Assembly (NCBI GenBank): GCA_014773175.1
Contig: VXCM01002819.1
Location: forward strand, 124,001-188,000
Length of the DNA stretch: 64,000 bases
From: Lucifuga dentata
Lineage: Eukaryota; Chordata; Actinopteri; Ophidiiformes; Bythitidae
Reading direction: 5' to 3'
Shown here: positions 46,350 to 56,936 of the stretch, in pieces
How positions within the stretch are numbered: the stretch's first letter is position 1
Layout of the letters: the number at the start of each line of letters is the position of its first letter
The notes under the pieces: model-generated
Told to the model about the DNA's origin: nothing
What the model saw: the letters and a program-made list of their open reading frames with translations, nothing else
The model's database searches: none
Program-made: the position numbers and the translations under genes

Positions 46350-46484
46350 GAACAGTCATGGCAGAATCAACAGCAGGAGGTTTAGAAGAGGCACATCTCT
46401 GGCCACACATTCAAAGNGAACAGTCATGGCAGAATCAACAGCAGGAGGTTTAGAAGAGGCACATCTCTGGCCACACATTCAAAG
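46350..46484. repeat. Assembly artefact: exact 67-base duplication around N 46417
   Basis: 46350-46416 equals 46418-46484. It doubles the start of the hAT coding relic. Confidence 0.9.
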
Positions 46485-46548
46485 TCTGTTTTCTTTTCAG
46501 TCTACCAAAACCAACAGTTACATAATGCGTTGCGTCTTTGTCTGCTAA
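46429..46548 (+). pseudogene. hAT transposase N-terminal exon relic
   Basis: Reads MAESTAGGLEEAHLWPHIQS, LFSFQSTK and SYIMRCVFVC before a stop. The HLWPHxxxLF...SYxMxCVxC pattern resembles the start of fish hAT transposases just before and into the BED-type finger. Only about 40 residues survive. The longer 136-codon frame from 46138 is produced by the artefactual duplication. Confidence 0.55.
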
Positions 46549-46946
46549 AAATGTGACATTTCAGCTTCTAAGAATCAACATGGAACTTGAGGAAACATGG
46601 CGGTAAGCTGCAACATTAGCTACTTAACTAGCTGCTGCTGCTAATGCTAACTCAAGTTTTCCCTGTTCTATTTTGAGTAAATTCATTAAGCTAACCTAGC
46701 TAAATAAGATAGGGTTTAAAGTTAACCAAGTTTTGAAAACATGAGTGTGCTATTCAAATGCATGGTGAATGTTGTGTTACCATGATGTTAAAAAGTGGCT
46801 ATAAACTGCACCTTTGCAGTCCAGCTAAATGTGGGATAGAAGCCATTTTTCCACAATAGCACCTTCAGTCAGCCCTAGCAGACCACAGAAGGTACATATA
46901 GCTAGTTTGCATTTTTTTTTTCCTCAGATGAGCACTTTATACCTCA

Positions 46947-47081
46947 ATTATTCTAAAGAATAAGCTTGATCAAAGTTACTCACTACTCAAGTAATCTTTT
47001 TAATAAATATTTANATTATTCTAAAGAATAAGCTTGATCAAAGTTACTCACTACTCAAGTAATCTTTTTAATAAATATTTA
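46947..47081. repeat. Assembly artefact: exact 67-base duplication around N 47014
   Basis: 46947-47013 equals 47015-47081, inside the hAT element. Confidence 0.9.
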
Positions 47082-47308
47082 CTCTCACTAAAGTAATTAT
47101 TTTGGTGACTACTCTTATACTTCAGTCACTATTATCATAAAGTAACAATACTTTTACTTGAGTACAGTTTCTGACTACTCTACCCACCTCTGGTTTTCCT
47201 GTTATTTCTCCCTAATCTTTCTACTTTCATTCATGTTATCAGGAAAAATGTCACATTTTAAGCTGTTGTATCAGCTGAACATTTGATTTTGAAACATTTG
47301 GGGATTTG

Positions 47309-48050
47309 TGTAACCAGCGATTGGGACACCATCCTGGCTCACCCTCTGATTGGCACAGCAAGTGAAGGAGTTTAAGTATCTTGGGGTCTTGCTGACGAGC
47401 GAGGAGAAAATGGACTTTGTGGAGATTGAGGGGTGGACTGGCTGAAGTAATGCAGGTGTTATGTTGAACTGTTGTGGTGAAGGGAGAGCTGAGTCTGAAG
47501 GCAAATTTACCAGTTGAGCTACCTTCCAATCCTCACCTGTGGTCATGAGCTTTGTGACCGAGAATGAAATCACGAATGCCAGCAGGCAAAATAAGTTTTC
47601 TTAGAAGGGTGTCTGGGCTCACCTTAGGGATCGGGTGAGGGAGCACAGACATCTGAGAGAGAGGCTCAAAGTAGAACCACAGCTCCTTTGCATTGAAAGG
47701 AGCCAGTTGAGGTGGGTTTGGGCATCTGATTTGGGCTCCTCCTGGATGCCTCCCGTTGGAGGTTTTCCACACATATCCAACTGGGAGGAGACCCCGGGGC
47801 AGACGTGGGAAGGATTATATATCCCATCCGGCCTGGGAATGCCTTGGAATTCCCCAGGAGGAACTGGAGAATGTAGATGGGAAGAGGGACACCTGTGATA
47901 CCTTACTTGGCCTGCCACTACCATGACCCGGTCCTGGATAAGAGGAAGAAAATGAAGGGATNACCTTACTTGGCCTGCCACTACCATGACCCGGTCCTGG
48001 ATAAGAGGAAGAAAATGAAGGGATGGATGGATGGATGGATGGAGATGAGT
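47309..48050 (+). mobile_element. Nested 5'-truncated RTE-type LINE, Rex3-like
   Basis: Plus-strand fragments read VKEFKYLGVLLTSEEKM, VVVKGELSLKANL, AGKISFLRRVSGL and VEPQLLCIERSQLRW, in order and interrupted by stops and frameshifts. These are the C-terminal motifs of fish RTE/Rex3 reverse transcriptases. The 3' end is a (GGAT)n tail (48021-48042). GATTTG is found on both sides (47303-47308, 48051-48056) as target duplication. It includes a 62-base artefactual duplication around N 47962. Confidence 0.85.
47900..48024. repeat. Assembly artefact: exact 62-base duplication around N 47962
   Basis: 47900-47961 equals 47963-48024, inside the LINE. Confidence 0.9.
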
Positions 48051-48939
48051 GATTTGGCAAAATAACGGGAAAGCTAAAACAGTAATATAACTTGTATGCG
48101 TGTCGTATTTATTGGGCTTCAACATGCAAAACGGATGGTATGGTCCTTTAAGTTTATAATCTGCGCTTTATTAAAGCAAGCTTTCTTAAACATTTTTTAG
48201 CCTAAGACAAAAAGTTAAAATATTGTGTCTCACCAGTATTCACACAACCAGTGTCAGAATAGCATTAGCATCATTAGCATGCTGGAAACCAAAGTAAAGT
48301 TCAGGATCTTTAAATATATAGGAAACCTCACAATACAGCAAATATTATAAAGGTGGTTACTGATGACTTCATTGATTGGTTATTGGTTATTAATGATTTG
48401 GGGATGGCGTTGAATCCTGCCTTTTCCATGGCAGACATCTGACTAGTCACAGCCAGAGAAACACAGGTAACAGGTATAATAAATAAATAAATAAATAAAT
48501 AAATAAAAGAACCACACACACAATGCTGAATCCCTCTCACTGGTACACCTAAATGGAACACAGCCAGTATGAATGTTTTGCTCAGAACTTTTCCTGATAT
48601 GACGTGTAAAAATGTCGCCATCTCACTTTCTATTTGTGCCAAAATTAAAAAGCTTTACTGACATACTGGTACTCTTAGAAACATTAATCCACATGGAGAT
48701 TGCAAATGAATCTACAACTGGATTTTAACGCATACAATTGATTCATTTTGTAAAATTAAAAAAAAAAAAAAACCTCAGGATGATGCCTTTACTTTTACGT
48801 TGCTTATCCAACTGTGCAATTTTTCAGTTTTTCTTATATTGTGTACCAACGTCTTTGTCTTTTAATTTCATGTAATAGCTCAAATCGTGACAACATAAAC
48901 TGAAGATCCCTCAGCACCACCAACACAAAAACCGGGAGA

Positions 48940-49110
48940 GGAAATCATTATGCAAATTCCCCTGAGACATGTTAAGAGTTTGATGTTTTAGTCATAATTA
49001 AAAAGTCTCTCTCCCCTCCTCTATCTCCATCGTTGGTCTCGTAATATCTGCGTGATTTATTAGCACAGCCACAAATTACAGGCTTTTTTCTTGCTATATG
49101 AGACGTGTGT
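48940..49110. promoter_or_regulatory. Candidate conserved non-coding block
   Basis: Contains an octamer word (ATGCAAAT at 48951), AGTCATAATTAAAAAG, GCGTGATTTATTAGCAC and CACAAATTACAGGC. No ORF. Its texture suggests homeodomain/POU sites. Conservation is untested. Confidence 0.25.
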
Positions 49111-49549
49111 TTCAATATTACATTTTAACTGTTAAGCAGGTGTCGTGTAATTGTGTGTATGTGTGTGTGTGTGTGTGTTTTCCAGCTTCCATGTTGGCTT
49201 TGATCAGCGTCATGCTGTTTTCATGTCCGTGAAGGACTCGGGCCATGAACGAGTCTAAACCTCCTTAGCACCTGCTGGGATGAATCCTGCTGCTTATCAG
49301 TGGGGAGATGCATTGATGTGACAAACCAGGTAAAGTGTGTCTTTGTGTGTGTTCGTGTAGGTGAGTTGAATAATTGGCAAGAATAATTGGCAAACAGTGT
49401 GTGACTCTGTCACACTGTTTTACTCACATTTTCTCCAGCCAGGAGGACATGAGTCGTTAATTAATTTTTCACTTTTTTTAAAAAAAAAAGAACAGCAGCA
49501 AGTGGTGAAGAACTGACTTCTTCCATTTGTCTCTCCACCCCAAATCATC

Positions 49550-49656
49550 ACATCCATCCATCCATCCATCCATCCATCCATCCTTACCTTCCTCTGTCTT
49601 GCTCCAACTTGATTTAAGAGTTGCCCTCATGGCTTTGACACAACAGTATTTCTGTT

Positions 49657-49706
<50 letters not shown>

Positions 49707-49801
49707 TCAAACATAATAGCTTTGTATTGCTATCTTCACACGGTACAGTTCAGGCACAGAGATTAATAAATGTGTGCTTGTGTATGTGTGTGTCTCCACT
49801 G

Positions 49802-49844
<43 letters not shown>
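49550..49844. repeat. Microsatellite cluster (CATC)n, (GA)n, (GT)n
   Basis: (CATC)n 49550-49583, (GA)n 49662-49701 and (GT)n 49802-49844, separated by unique sequence. Confidence 0.95.
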
Positions 49845-49845
<1 letters not shown>

Positions 49846-50034
49846 AAGCATGTACAATTGTCTAGCTACACATTAGTAATATCTCCCATGCATACATTAT
49901 CCATCCTTCCCATTATCCAGAAATCACAGGCAGTAGAATTAAACTGCAGCTCCTCTCTCGGTCGCGTTGCTGTTTCTGGACTTTTGTTCCTTCCCCCCAG
50001 TCAGAGGTTAAGATAGCAATCAGGGCAGGACCAC

Positions 50035-50165
50035 AGATGGAGGCAGACATTTTAATATTATCTTAATATTCATAGCGGCTGGTAATTGTCAAAGGACGGT
50101 CCAATCCACGCCGCGCTCCTCAAAGTCCCGGTAATTGCGCCAAAGGCTAGAGAGCGGCAACCGCG
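50035..50165. promoter_or_regulatory. Candidate conserved non-coding block
   Basis: Complex sequence with ATTTTAATATTATCTTAATA, GGCTGGTAATTGTCAAAGG and CGGTAATTGCGCCAAAGGC. The TGGTAATTG and CGGTAATTG words repeat 60 bp apart. No ORF. Confidence 0.25.
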
Positions 50166-50465
50166 AGGGAGAGAGGGTGAGGATTCAAAGATGTTTAACT
50201 GACTCTCCAGTCAGAGCAGGGGGATCTCTATACACCGGAGCTAAAATGTTTTAATTCCACTGATCATTTAGATGGATTCTGCTAATTGGTGTTGACCAGA
50301 TATTCAGTCGAACCTTTGGTTGATTTTGACTGCAATGCTGTGAAGTCGTGCGATTTCATGTTGCATTAAAGAAGCTAGAAACACCGAGTCAAATGACAAA
50401 CCTGATTACCAGGTACTTAAAAAAAAACATATAATATAACTCTGATAAAAGTCATTTTCTCAGCC

Positions 50466-51049
50466 TTAAAGGATCATACTGGTGATTTCGCATGTTTAAG
50501 CTCAATACATACTCCCCGCATCCAATGCATTACTGACAACCATTTCCCAAAACATAAAAACATTTTTTTGTTTTCCTGTTATTTTACCAAATCTCTAACT
50601 CTTTTAAAATGAACTGTTTAGGTGATACACACATCTTAAAATTCAGTGTTTCACCTGCACATCCGACTGTAGAAGGGACGGCTGTTTTTTAAATTTCTCA
50701 GTAAAAGCCGTCTTCTCCTGGGACTATATTCCGTGGCGGAGACATACATTTTCATCTGTGAGGTCTGAGTTGGACCGATTAAATAAAATTACTTGGACAA
50801 AAAATTTAATAGACATCTTGTTCGCTGTGATGGATTACTCATCTCAAGCATGTTTCAAGTCTCTACAACTTGGATTTTCATAGCATACTGGAATGAACTG
50901 AAATCAATGGCAGTCTGGAAGGTAGGAAAACAATTCTAATACCATTTAATATTTGATGTTTTGGAAAAGGCTTGTCAGTAACGTAACATGTTATGTGGAT
51001 TGTATATAGTGGGCTCAAACATACAAAATCCACTGGCATGGTCCTTTAA
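50466..51049 (-). mobile_element. TTAA-flanked TIR element, copy 12, full length
   Basis: 584 bp, TTAA to TTAA, right arm first: TTAAAGGATCATACTGGTGA, TTTTCCTGTTATTTTACCAA, TTCTCCTGGGACTATATTCC, TCAAGCATGTTTCAAGTCTC, GGCAGTCTGGAAGGTAGG, end TGGCATGGTCCTTTAA. Subfamily B. Confidence 0.92.
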
Positions 51050-51667
51050 AGCCACACATCAAGTGCACAACATCTGAAGTGGCTGAATGAAACGGGTCCA
51101 GCTGGAAAATAAAGGGAGTTGACACCAAAAAACGCCTGGCTGCTCTGCATGCTCCTTACTGTTACGCATCAATCTATCAGCCATCCTTATTACTATTCAG
51201 ATTACACACACACACATGCCACACACACACTATTCAGATTAGAAGCTGAGGTGTGTGGGACATTGAGAGTTGCAGTGGAGACACGAGTGACCTTTTCAAT
51301 CGTCGCCGGACACTTCGACTCGGCAGTGAATCCATCTCAGCGAACTGGTGTGATAGGTGATTTCTTCAAGCCTGTCTGCTGCTTTTCAGATCTACAAGCG
51401 AGCCGCTGGAATGTATGCACTTTACATGTGTTCACATTACACTTTACATTCATTTATGTTTGAACTGGTACTGTCAACAGCAAATATATTAAACAGGAAC
51501 TCAATCAGACAATACCAAAGCGAGTGTTGATCTACATCGTTCTCTGGAAAATAAATATGTTTTACTGGTGTCTGATACTTTCTAGCAATATATTGTATGT
51601 TAAGTATAGAATGAAATCTGCTGCGGTGAAGGTTGAATAATCCGTGTATCATTTGTTCTTTCCATAT
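51050..51667. other. Gene-free sequence
   Basis: Short CA runs near 51205-51228; unique DNA otherwise. The 114-codon ORF (51119-51463) has no recognisable domain. Confidence 0.55.
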
Positions 51668-52202
51668 TAATTTACAAATCCAACATTAAAAAACAAATAA
51701 TTATTTCTTTTTTGTACTTTAGATTTTATGCTTAAGTTAAAAATAGAAAATGAGAAAACGGACCAAACTTGATTTTGATATTTAAGCTTACCGAATTGGT
51801 GTGACCCGGAAGTTAGCGAACTGTTAGCTTAACTCCGTATTTTGCTAACATTTTGTGTTTTTGCTAGCATGGACGATCATAGAGAATTTAATCTTGTTCA
51901 GAGGTAATAAAGGCAGAATTCTCAAGGAAGATGACGTCACAACAGAAAATACTGGCAGAAGCTTTCAGATATCGTAGTTTCATGTAATCTGTTCAATTAA
52001 TTCAGTAAAATGGACGTATGTTATTATTACTGTTATGGTGNAAAAAAAAAAAAAAAAAATTGGAGAGCTTAAATTATATCAATATCAAACTCAAGTTCAA
52101 TCTGGGGCCACGTTTTCTCATTTTTTATTTTTAATTTGAACATAAAATTGAAAATACGAAAAACAATTCATTATTTGATTTTTATGTTAAGATTTGTAAA
52201 TG
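51668..52202. mobile_element. Long-TIR (foldback) element, about 535 bp
   Basis: The arm 51668-51788 (ATTTACAAATC, AAATAATTATTTC, GATTTTATGCTTAAGTTAAA, AGAAAATGAGAAAACGG, CTTGATTTTGATATTTAAGC) is matched inversely by 52066-52202 (GCTTAAATTATATCAATATC, CGTTTTCTCATTTTTTATTT, AACATAAAATTGAAAATACG, GATTTGTAAAT). The arms are about 120-135 bp. The centre contains GTGACCCGGAAGTTAGCG and an N/A-homopolymer at 52041. It is unrelated to the TTAA family and has no coding capacity. Confidence 0.8.
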
Positions 52203-52466
52203 AATAACTAAATAACAAATTGTTCGTTTTTCTGATTTTGGATTCTTAAATGGACATGAAAAGACTGAATGATACACAGAATTTGAATTATAGCATATAT
52301 TCATTCATTCATATATTTCATTCATATAATGAATGAATATAATCATTCAATGAACACATTCTCATTACCCGATCTTGTCAAGTTCTCTCACATATTTCTG
52401 TCTTTATACTCTTTTAAAGAGAAACTATAAAGGTATGATGATGATATAATGGATCACAACTCTCCC

Positions 52467-53027
52467 TTAAAGGACAAACCAACGATTTTGTAAGTTTAAG
52501 CCCAGTATATACAGTACAACCCACATACATGTTATGTTAATGATAACCATTTCCCAAAACATACTACTGGAACAGTGAATTGTAGAATTGTTTTTCCTAC
52601 CTTCCAGACTGCCTTTGGTTTCAATTCACTCCACTATAAAAATTAACTTGTAGAGACTTGAAACAGGCTTGAGATACGTGATCTATCAGAGTGAACATTG
52701 TCTGTTAAGTTTGTTGTCAAAATTATTTTATTTAACTGATCCAATACATATCTGCACAGAAGACGATGTATATCTCTACCAGGAGTCCCAGGAGAAGACG
52801 GCTTTACAGAGAATTTAATAACGGCAGTCTCTACTATATTCGGACATTTATGTGTTAGGATGAAATATTGAATTTTAAGGTGTGTGCATCATCTTAACAT
52901 TTGATTTTGAAACAGTAAGGGATTTAGCAAAATAACAGAATGTTTTGGAAATTGTCAGTAATGTAAAGTATATGCAGGCAGTATTTATTGAGCTTAAGCA
53001 TGCAAAATCACCAGTATGGTCCTTTAA
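52467..53027 (+). mobile_element. TTAA-flanked TIR element, copy 13, full length
   Basis: 561 bp from TTAAAGGACAAACCAACGAT to ACCAGTATGGTCCTTTAA. All body landmarks are present: CATACTACTGGAACAGTGAA, TTTCCTACCTTCCAGACTGC, GTAGAGACTTGAAACAGGCT, CCCAGGAGAAGACGGCTTTA, AACATTTGATTTTGAAACAG. Small deletions. Subfamily B. Confidence 0.92.
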
Positions 53028-53977
53028 CCATTCAAGAATTGGTGATTCCATTTGAAAACACTATTTTTCTTGTTTGACTCTCTCTTTCTGTCATTATTCG
53101 GGATGAACTGAAATAGTCATGGTTCTAAAAACATTTGATAATCCTGCACAACTTTTATTTTAACCTGTGTGGCTTGTTTTTTCTTCATTTTTTACTCTGT
53201 TAAAAAAAAAAAAAATGAGTGACAGAAACTCTGCGTTAGATCAAACAGAAACTATTAAAATCTTACCCTTTAGTACTAAATAATAACCTCAATAAAAAGC
53301 CTGCAACACACACACGCACGCAGAAAAGTCAGCAGACACGAACACAAAGACATGGGAGGGAACATAAGCGGCAGATAACTTAATAGAGGGATCGGACAAG
53401 AGCTTAAGAGGAAGAGTGAAATGATTAGAATGCAAATGTGCGAGAATGATTAGCATGTGTGTGAGAGATTGAAAGAGATATTGTATGAAAGGCAGAGAGC
53501 GAGATTGAGTCGTCGCTCCTTTCACGAGGGTTTTCACACTGAAAGCAACAACTGTCAAACATTTGCTGTCAAAGTTTCAGCCGACGGGAGCAATTAATTT
53601 CACCGTGATGGCTGTTTTACTGCGTAGATGAATTTGTTTTACAATGCCGGCACTCATCTCAGTGTCCAAACGATTTCCTGCAGCTTTTTGTCAAAGACGT
53701 GAAGACAAGAAGCTCAGTTTATCTAGGTTCACTCCAACAACTCAATTTGCTTTTACTGTGTGGTTTAAAGGCGCAATCCACCAGTCAATTCTACGATCTT
53801 GCTAAACTGAGTGTGTTCACTTGAGTCATTGCCTCTCAGATTTTGATGATCTAAACACACCTGATTTAGCTGATCAGGTGCTTTGAATCCAGCGCTTGGA
53901 TGTATTAAACCATGGTGAACATACTCACCTATGCTGTTTCTCCTGGTTCTTGCTGTGAGAGGTAACACACATTATTG
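53028..53977. other. Gene-free sequence
   Basis: AT-rich left part. A complex block at 53560-53720 (GGGAGCAATTAATTTCACCG, TGCCGGCACTCATC) is possibly regulatory. No gene. Confidence 0.55.
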
Positions 53978-54325
53978 TCCATCCATCCATCCATCCATCC
54001 ATCCATCCATCCATTTCCCATACCTGATTGTCCTGTTAAGGGTCATGGGGGGGCTGGAGCCTATCCCAGCAGTCATTGGGTAAGAAGCGGGGTTCACCCT
54101 GGATAGATCACCAGTCTATCGCAGGGCTGACACGTAGAGACAAACTCATTCACACCTACGCCCAATTTAGAGTTTCCAGTTCACCTGACTGCATGTCTTT
54201 GGAGGTGGGAGGAAGCCAGAGCACCCAGGGAGAACCCACGCAGACACGGGGAGAACATGCAAAAACTCCACACAGAAAGGACCTGGTCAGACTCGAACCT
54301 GGGACCTTCTTGCTGCCCCACAGTT
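53978..54325 (-). mobile_element. tRNA-derived SINE with (GGAT)n tail
   Basis: On the minus strand, the head carries CCCAGGTTCGAGTCTGAC (a B-box-like word at about 54302-54285), then GTGTGGAGTTTTTGCATGTT, CCCGTGTCTGCGTGGG and CACCTCCAAAGACATGCA, and ends in a (GGAT)n tail, seen as (CATC)n at 53978-54013. This order is typical of a very abundant fish repeat. It is not a tRNA gene, as no cloverleaf is complete. Whether it is a SINE or a 5' part of an L2-type LINE is not settled here. Confidence 0.75.
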
Positions 54326-54979
54326 GTCTTTTTTTTTTTCTTTTTTGTTTGGCTGAGCATTTAGCACTTGATTTAGTTCAGTTTTGCACAGAAACAAAAA
54401 AAAATCCAGTCAAACGGCAATATATCAGCCATCATGTGAGAATACTTGCTTTGCTCAGTGGTCAGAAAATATCTGGGCTGGGAGCAACAAAATCAAAAAA
54501 GTTTAGTGGCAACAACATGCTAACCAACAACTCAACATGTGCATCTGACTTCATGTTAGGTGAGATTGAAATGTTCTGACTTGATCGAAGCATCCATTGA
54601 ATTTGCTAATCAAATGTGTTGTTGATTTAAAGTTAATCATGTGCGCTTAGCTGTCTCTAATTCTAGATAATCAATAGGTCAATTGATTGCTCTGTTGGTT
54701 TGGACTACAAAAAGAACTACTCCAGAATTTGTTTGGAACTGGATCAAGACTACATCCCCAAAATGGTTTTGGTGTGATTGCTGTGTTCAGACCTGCATAA
54801 ACAAAGCTGAGCAAGTGTGGTAACAAAATCTAGTCACGTTGAGCTGGATCTAACCATGTTGGGGTGAAAATGTCCTAAGAACCTTTTGATGAAGTGCTCT
54901 GAATCCGGTCATAAATGAAGTCTGGAGCAGTTTGTTTAATGTGTGAACACGATCCAAACTAGTTCTGAACTACAAGGTG
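54326..54979. other. Gene-free sequence
   Basis: Unique AT-rich DNA. The 167-codon ORF (54076-54579) starts inside the SINE and is not a gene. Confidence 0.55.
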
Positions 54980-55200
54980 TCAAGTCAAGTTTATTTGTAG
55001 CCCAGTATCACATCCAATGTCTCAAAGGGCTTTAAAGACCCACACATTAATGGTTCCCAGCCCAAGCTCTCTAAGAAGATGAGGAAAAACTCCCTAAAAA
55101 GCCTTATTGTATAAGGAAAATGGAAGAAATCTCGCAAGAGGCTATTCAAAGAGAGATTCCCTCTCCTCAAATGGCCCGGTGCAAACATAGGAGCCGCAGA
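54980..55200 (-). mobile_element. Repeat with CTTGACTTGA tail, second copy
   Basis: Minus-strand reading gives GAGAGGGAATCTCTC, AAGGCTTTTTAGGGAGTTTT, AGAGAGCTTGGGCTGGG, CCCTTTGAGACATTGG, GTGATACTGGGCTACAAATA and a CTTGACTTGA end. It matches the nested insert at 44219-44400. Confidence 0.7.
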
Positions 55201-56333
55201 TGTCAAAACAGATTATACAGATCCAAAAACAAGGAAATATTACAGAATGATATAAACAGCAAATAATCAATGATCCAATTATGATTAAAATGAGAGTCAC
55301 AGAGTGAATCCACAAGTGGGAGTATGGTCAGATTTCGGGGGGGGGGGGGNGGGGGGGGTGAAAACAGCATGACTGTACGTGCAAACGCAGAGTGTACATT
55401 TTTTTGGCAGCTTTTTTGTCCCTTTATGTTTTTATTTATCACCTAAATTGTGGAACAGTCCTTTTATAAATGAGACGGGAAGGTTCTCACCGCCCTCTTA
55501 GCCTCTGTCTTAGCCATTGAGTCTCTTCATAAAACAGAAATATGTAGTGCCTTGGCCAAGCCATGGCCAAATCAAATCCAGCCAAGTGTCTTCCAGCGAA
55601 CCCATCCATTCCCGTCATAAAAATCACTCTTTATTTGTGTTTTCAGGCCGTTGTGTGCTGTCGGCCATTCGGATCGTCTTAGACACTGGGATGTTCCACT
55701 TGTCCATAAATCCCCCTCTCATCTCTCTCTCTCTCTCTCATTTCTCCCCTTTCTCCCTCTCTCTGAGTGTTTCATGGTGCATCATCTGAGATTTATTTCC
55801 AAATATACTGTTGTGAAATGTACTGTGTGTCTTGTTGTTTTGAGGAGGGATTTACTCCCCGTTAAGAAGAGTTATGTACACGCAGGCATTTTACACCCTG
55901 ACTCTTTGTAACTGGGTGTTCCCTGACATATTTCACCTCAGCCCTCGTCTAATCCACGTATCAACCTACAACCTGCTAAGAAAACACATTCATGCGCCTG
56001 TTCTACTCGCCGATTTCATTCTTTGAAAGTAAAATTGTTATTGGCTGAAATGTTTTAGAAAGTCCTGCATAGTTTAAAAACTTTTGAGTTTTTATCTTAC
56101 ATCCTTTTTCATTGCTATTTCATTTCATTACTATTAACATTATTCTATCGAATGCTTATCTGATTCAATAAGTTTATCTGGAGTTGTACTTCTAATTTTG
56201 GGAAGGCTACCAGATAACCCCTTTTTTTTTTTTTTTTTNTTTTTTTTTTTTTTTTGGTTCTCCTGCACATTATGTTTTATGCATTTTTCTAGGAATAATT
56301 TTGTATGACTGTTTTGTCTTTTCACTGTTTTAC
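55201..56333. other. Gene-free sequence
   Basis: Poly-G with N 55350, CT-rich 55715-55765 and T homopolymer with N 56239. No gene is recognised. Confidence 0.6.
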
Positions 56334-56936
56334 TTAAAGGACCATACCACCTATTTCGCATATTTGAGCCAAATATATTTAATTTTCATACACATAACGT
56401 GACTAGCAATCATTTCCCAAAGCATACTACTGGAACAGTGAATTAAAAATGTTTTTCCTACCTTCCAGACCTCCATTGGTTTCAGTTCATTCTGGTACGC
56501 TATTAAAATCAACTTGTTGATACTTGAAATGTTCTTGGGATAGGTAATCCATCATCTCTAACAAGACGTGTTTTCAAGGGTTTTTTTTTTTTTTAGAAGT
56601 TATGTAATTTTAGTGTTTAAGTGCAATACAAAGCGTGAAGTGAATGTATGTCTCCACCAGGGAAAATATAGTCCCAAAAGAAGACCTGCATTTATTGAAA
56701 AAATTAAATGACTGCAACTTCATAATTTTGCTAACTATTAGCAGGTGAAACATCGATTTTTAAGGTAGGCGAATTGCTTGAATATTTGATTTTGGAAAGA
56801 CTAAGAGATTTTGCAAAATATTAGGGAAGCTGAAGTATGGTTTTATTCTTTGGGAAATGATTGTCAGTAACGTTACATGTATGAAAATTAAACATATTAG
56901 GCTCTAACATGCAAAATGGCTGGTATGGTCCTTTAA
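56334..56936 (+). mobile_element. TTAA-flanked TIR element, copy 14, full length (subfamily A)
   Basis: 603 bp from TTAAAGGACCATACCACCTA to GGCTGGTATGGTCCTTTAA. It differs from copy 6 mainly by point changes and a longer T run. It shares TTGATACTTGAAATGTTCTT, ATTTTAGTGTTTAAGTGCAA, CACCAGGGAAAATATAGTCC and GCTTGAATATTTGATTTTGG. Confidence 0.93.

Larger units (their letters stand above)
45985..47192 (+). mobile_element. Nested non-autonomous hAT element with transposase relic
   Basis: Termini CAGAGGTGTGTAGTAATG and CTACTCTACCCACCTCTG. The 8-bp duplication is GTTTTCAT / GTTTTCCT (seven of eight). Subterminal repeats are of the ACTTGAGTA and AAGTAACT type, as in widespread fish hAT families. It measures 1208 bp as given, but three single-N duplications lie inside; removing them leaves about 1009 bp. 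It retains a short coding relic at 46429-46548. Confidence 0.9.
45895..48151. mobile_element. TTAA-family foldback copy 11: inverted right arm plus right arm, with two nested insertions
   Basis: Host parts are 45895-45984, 47193-47308 and 48051-48151. The first reads as an inverted right arm (AAAGGACCATACTGGTGATT, AATATGGTTTTGTATTTTAG, continuing CTGTTATTTCTCCCTAATCT). The later part reads as a right arm (CACATTTTAAGC, AGCTGAACATTTGATTTTGA, GGCAAAATAACGGGAAAGCT, ATGGTATGGTCCTTTAA). Left-arm landmarks are absent. A hAT element and a Rex3-like LINE are inserted, each with its own target duplication. Confidence 0.82.
48152..50465. other. Gene-free sequence with simple repeats
   Basis: Contains (AAAT)n 48478-48508, GT run 49157-49178, (CATC)n 49550-49583, (GA)n 49662-49701 and (GT)n 49802-49844. 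No gene is visible. Complex blocks 48940-49110 and 50035-50165 may be regulatory. Confidence 0.6.

Noticed and set aside
46138..46548. 136-codon ORF in the hAT element
   Set aside because: It passes through an artefactual 67-base duplication with N; only the last 40 codons have plausible similarity.
47619..48125. 168-codon minus ORF
   Set aside because: It lies antisense to the Rex3-like LINE and spans a single-N duplication.
54285..54325. tRNA-like B box at the head of the 54 kb repeat
   Set aside because: No A box, acceptor stem or cloverleaf could be assembled; it is the tRNA-related head of a SINE.
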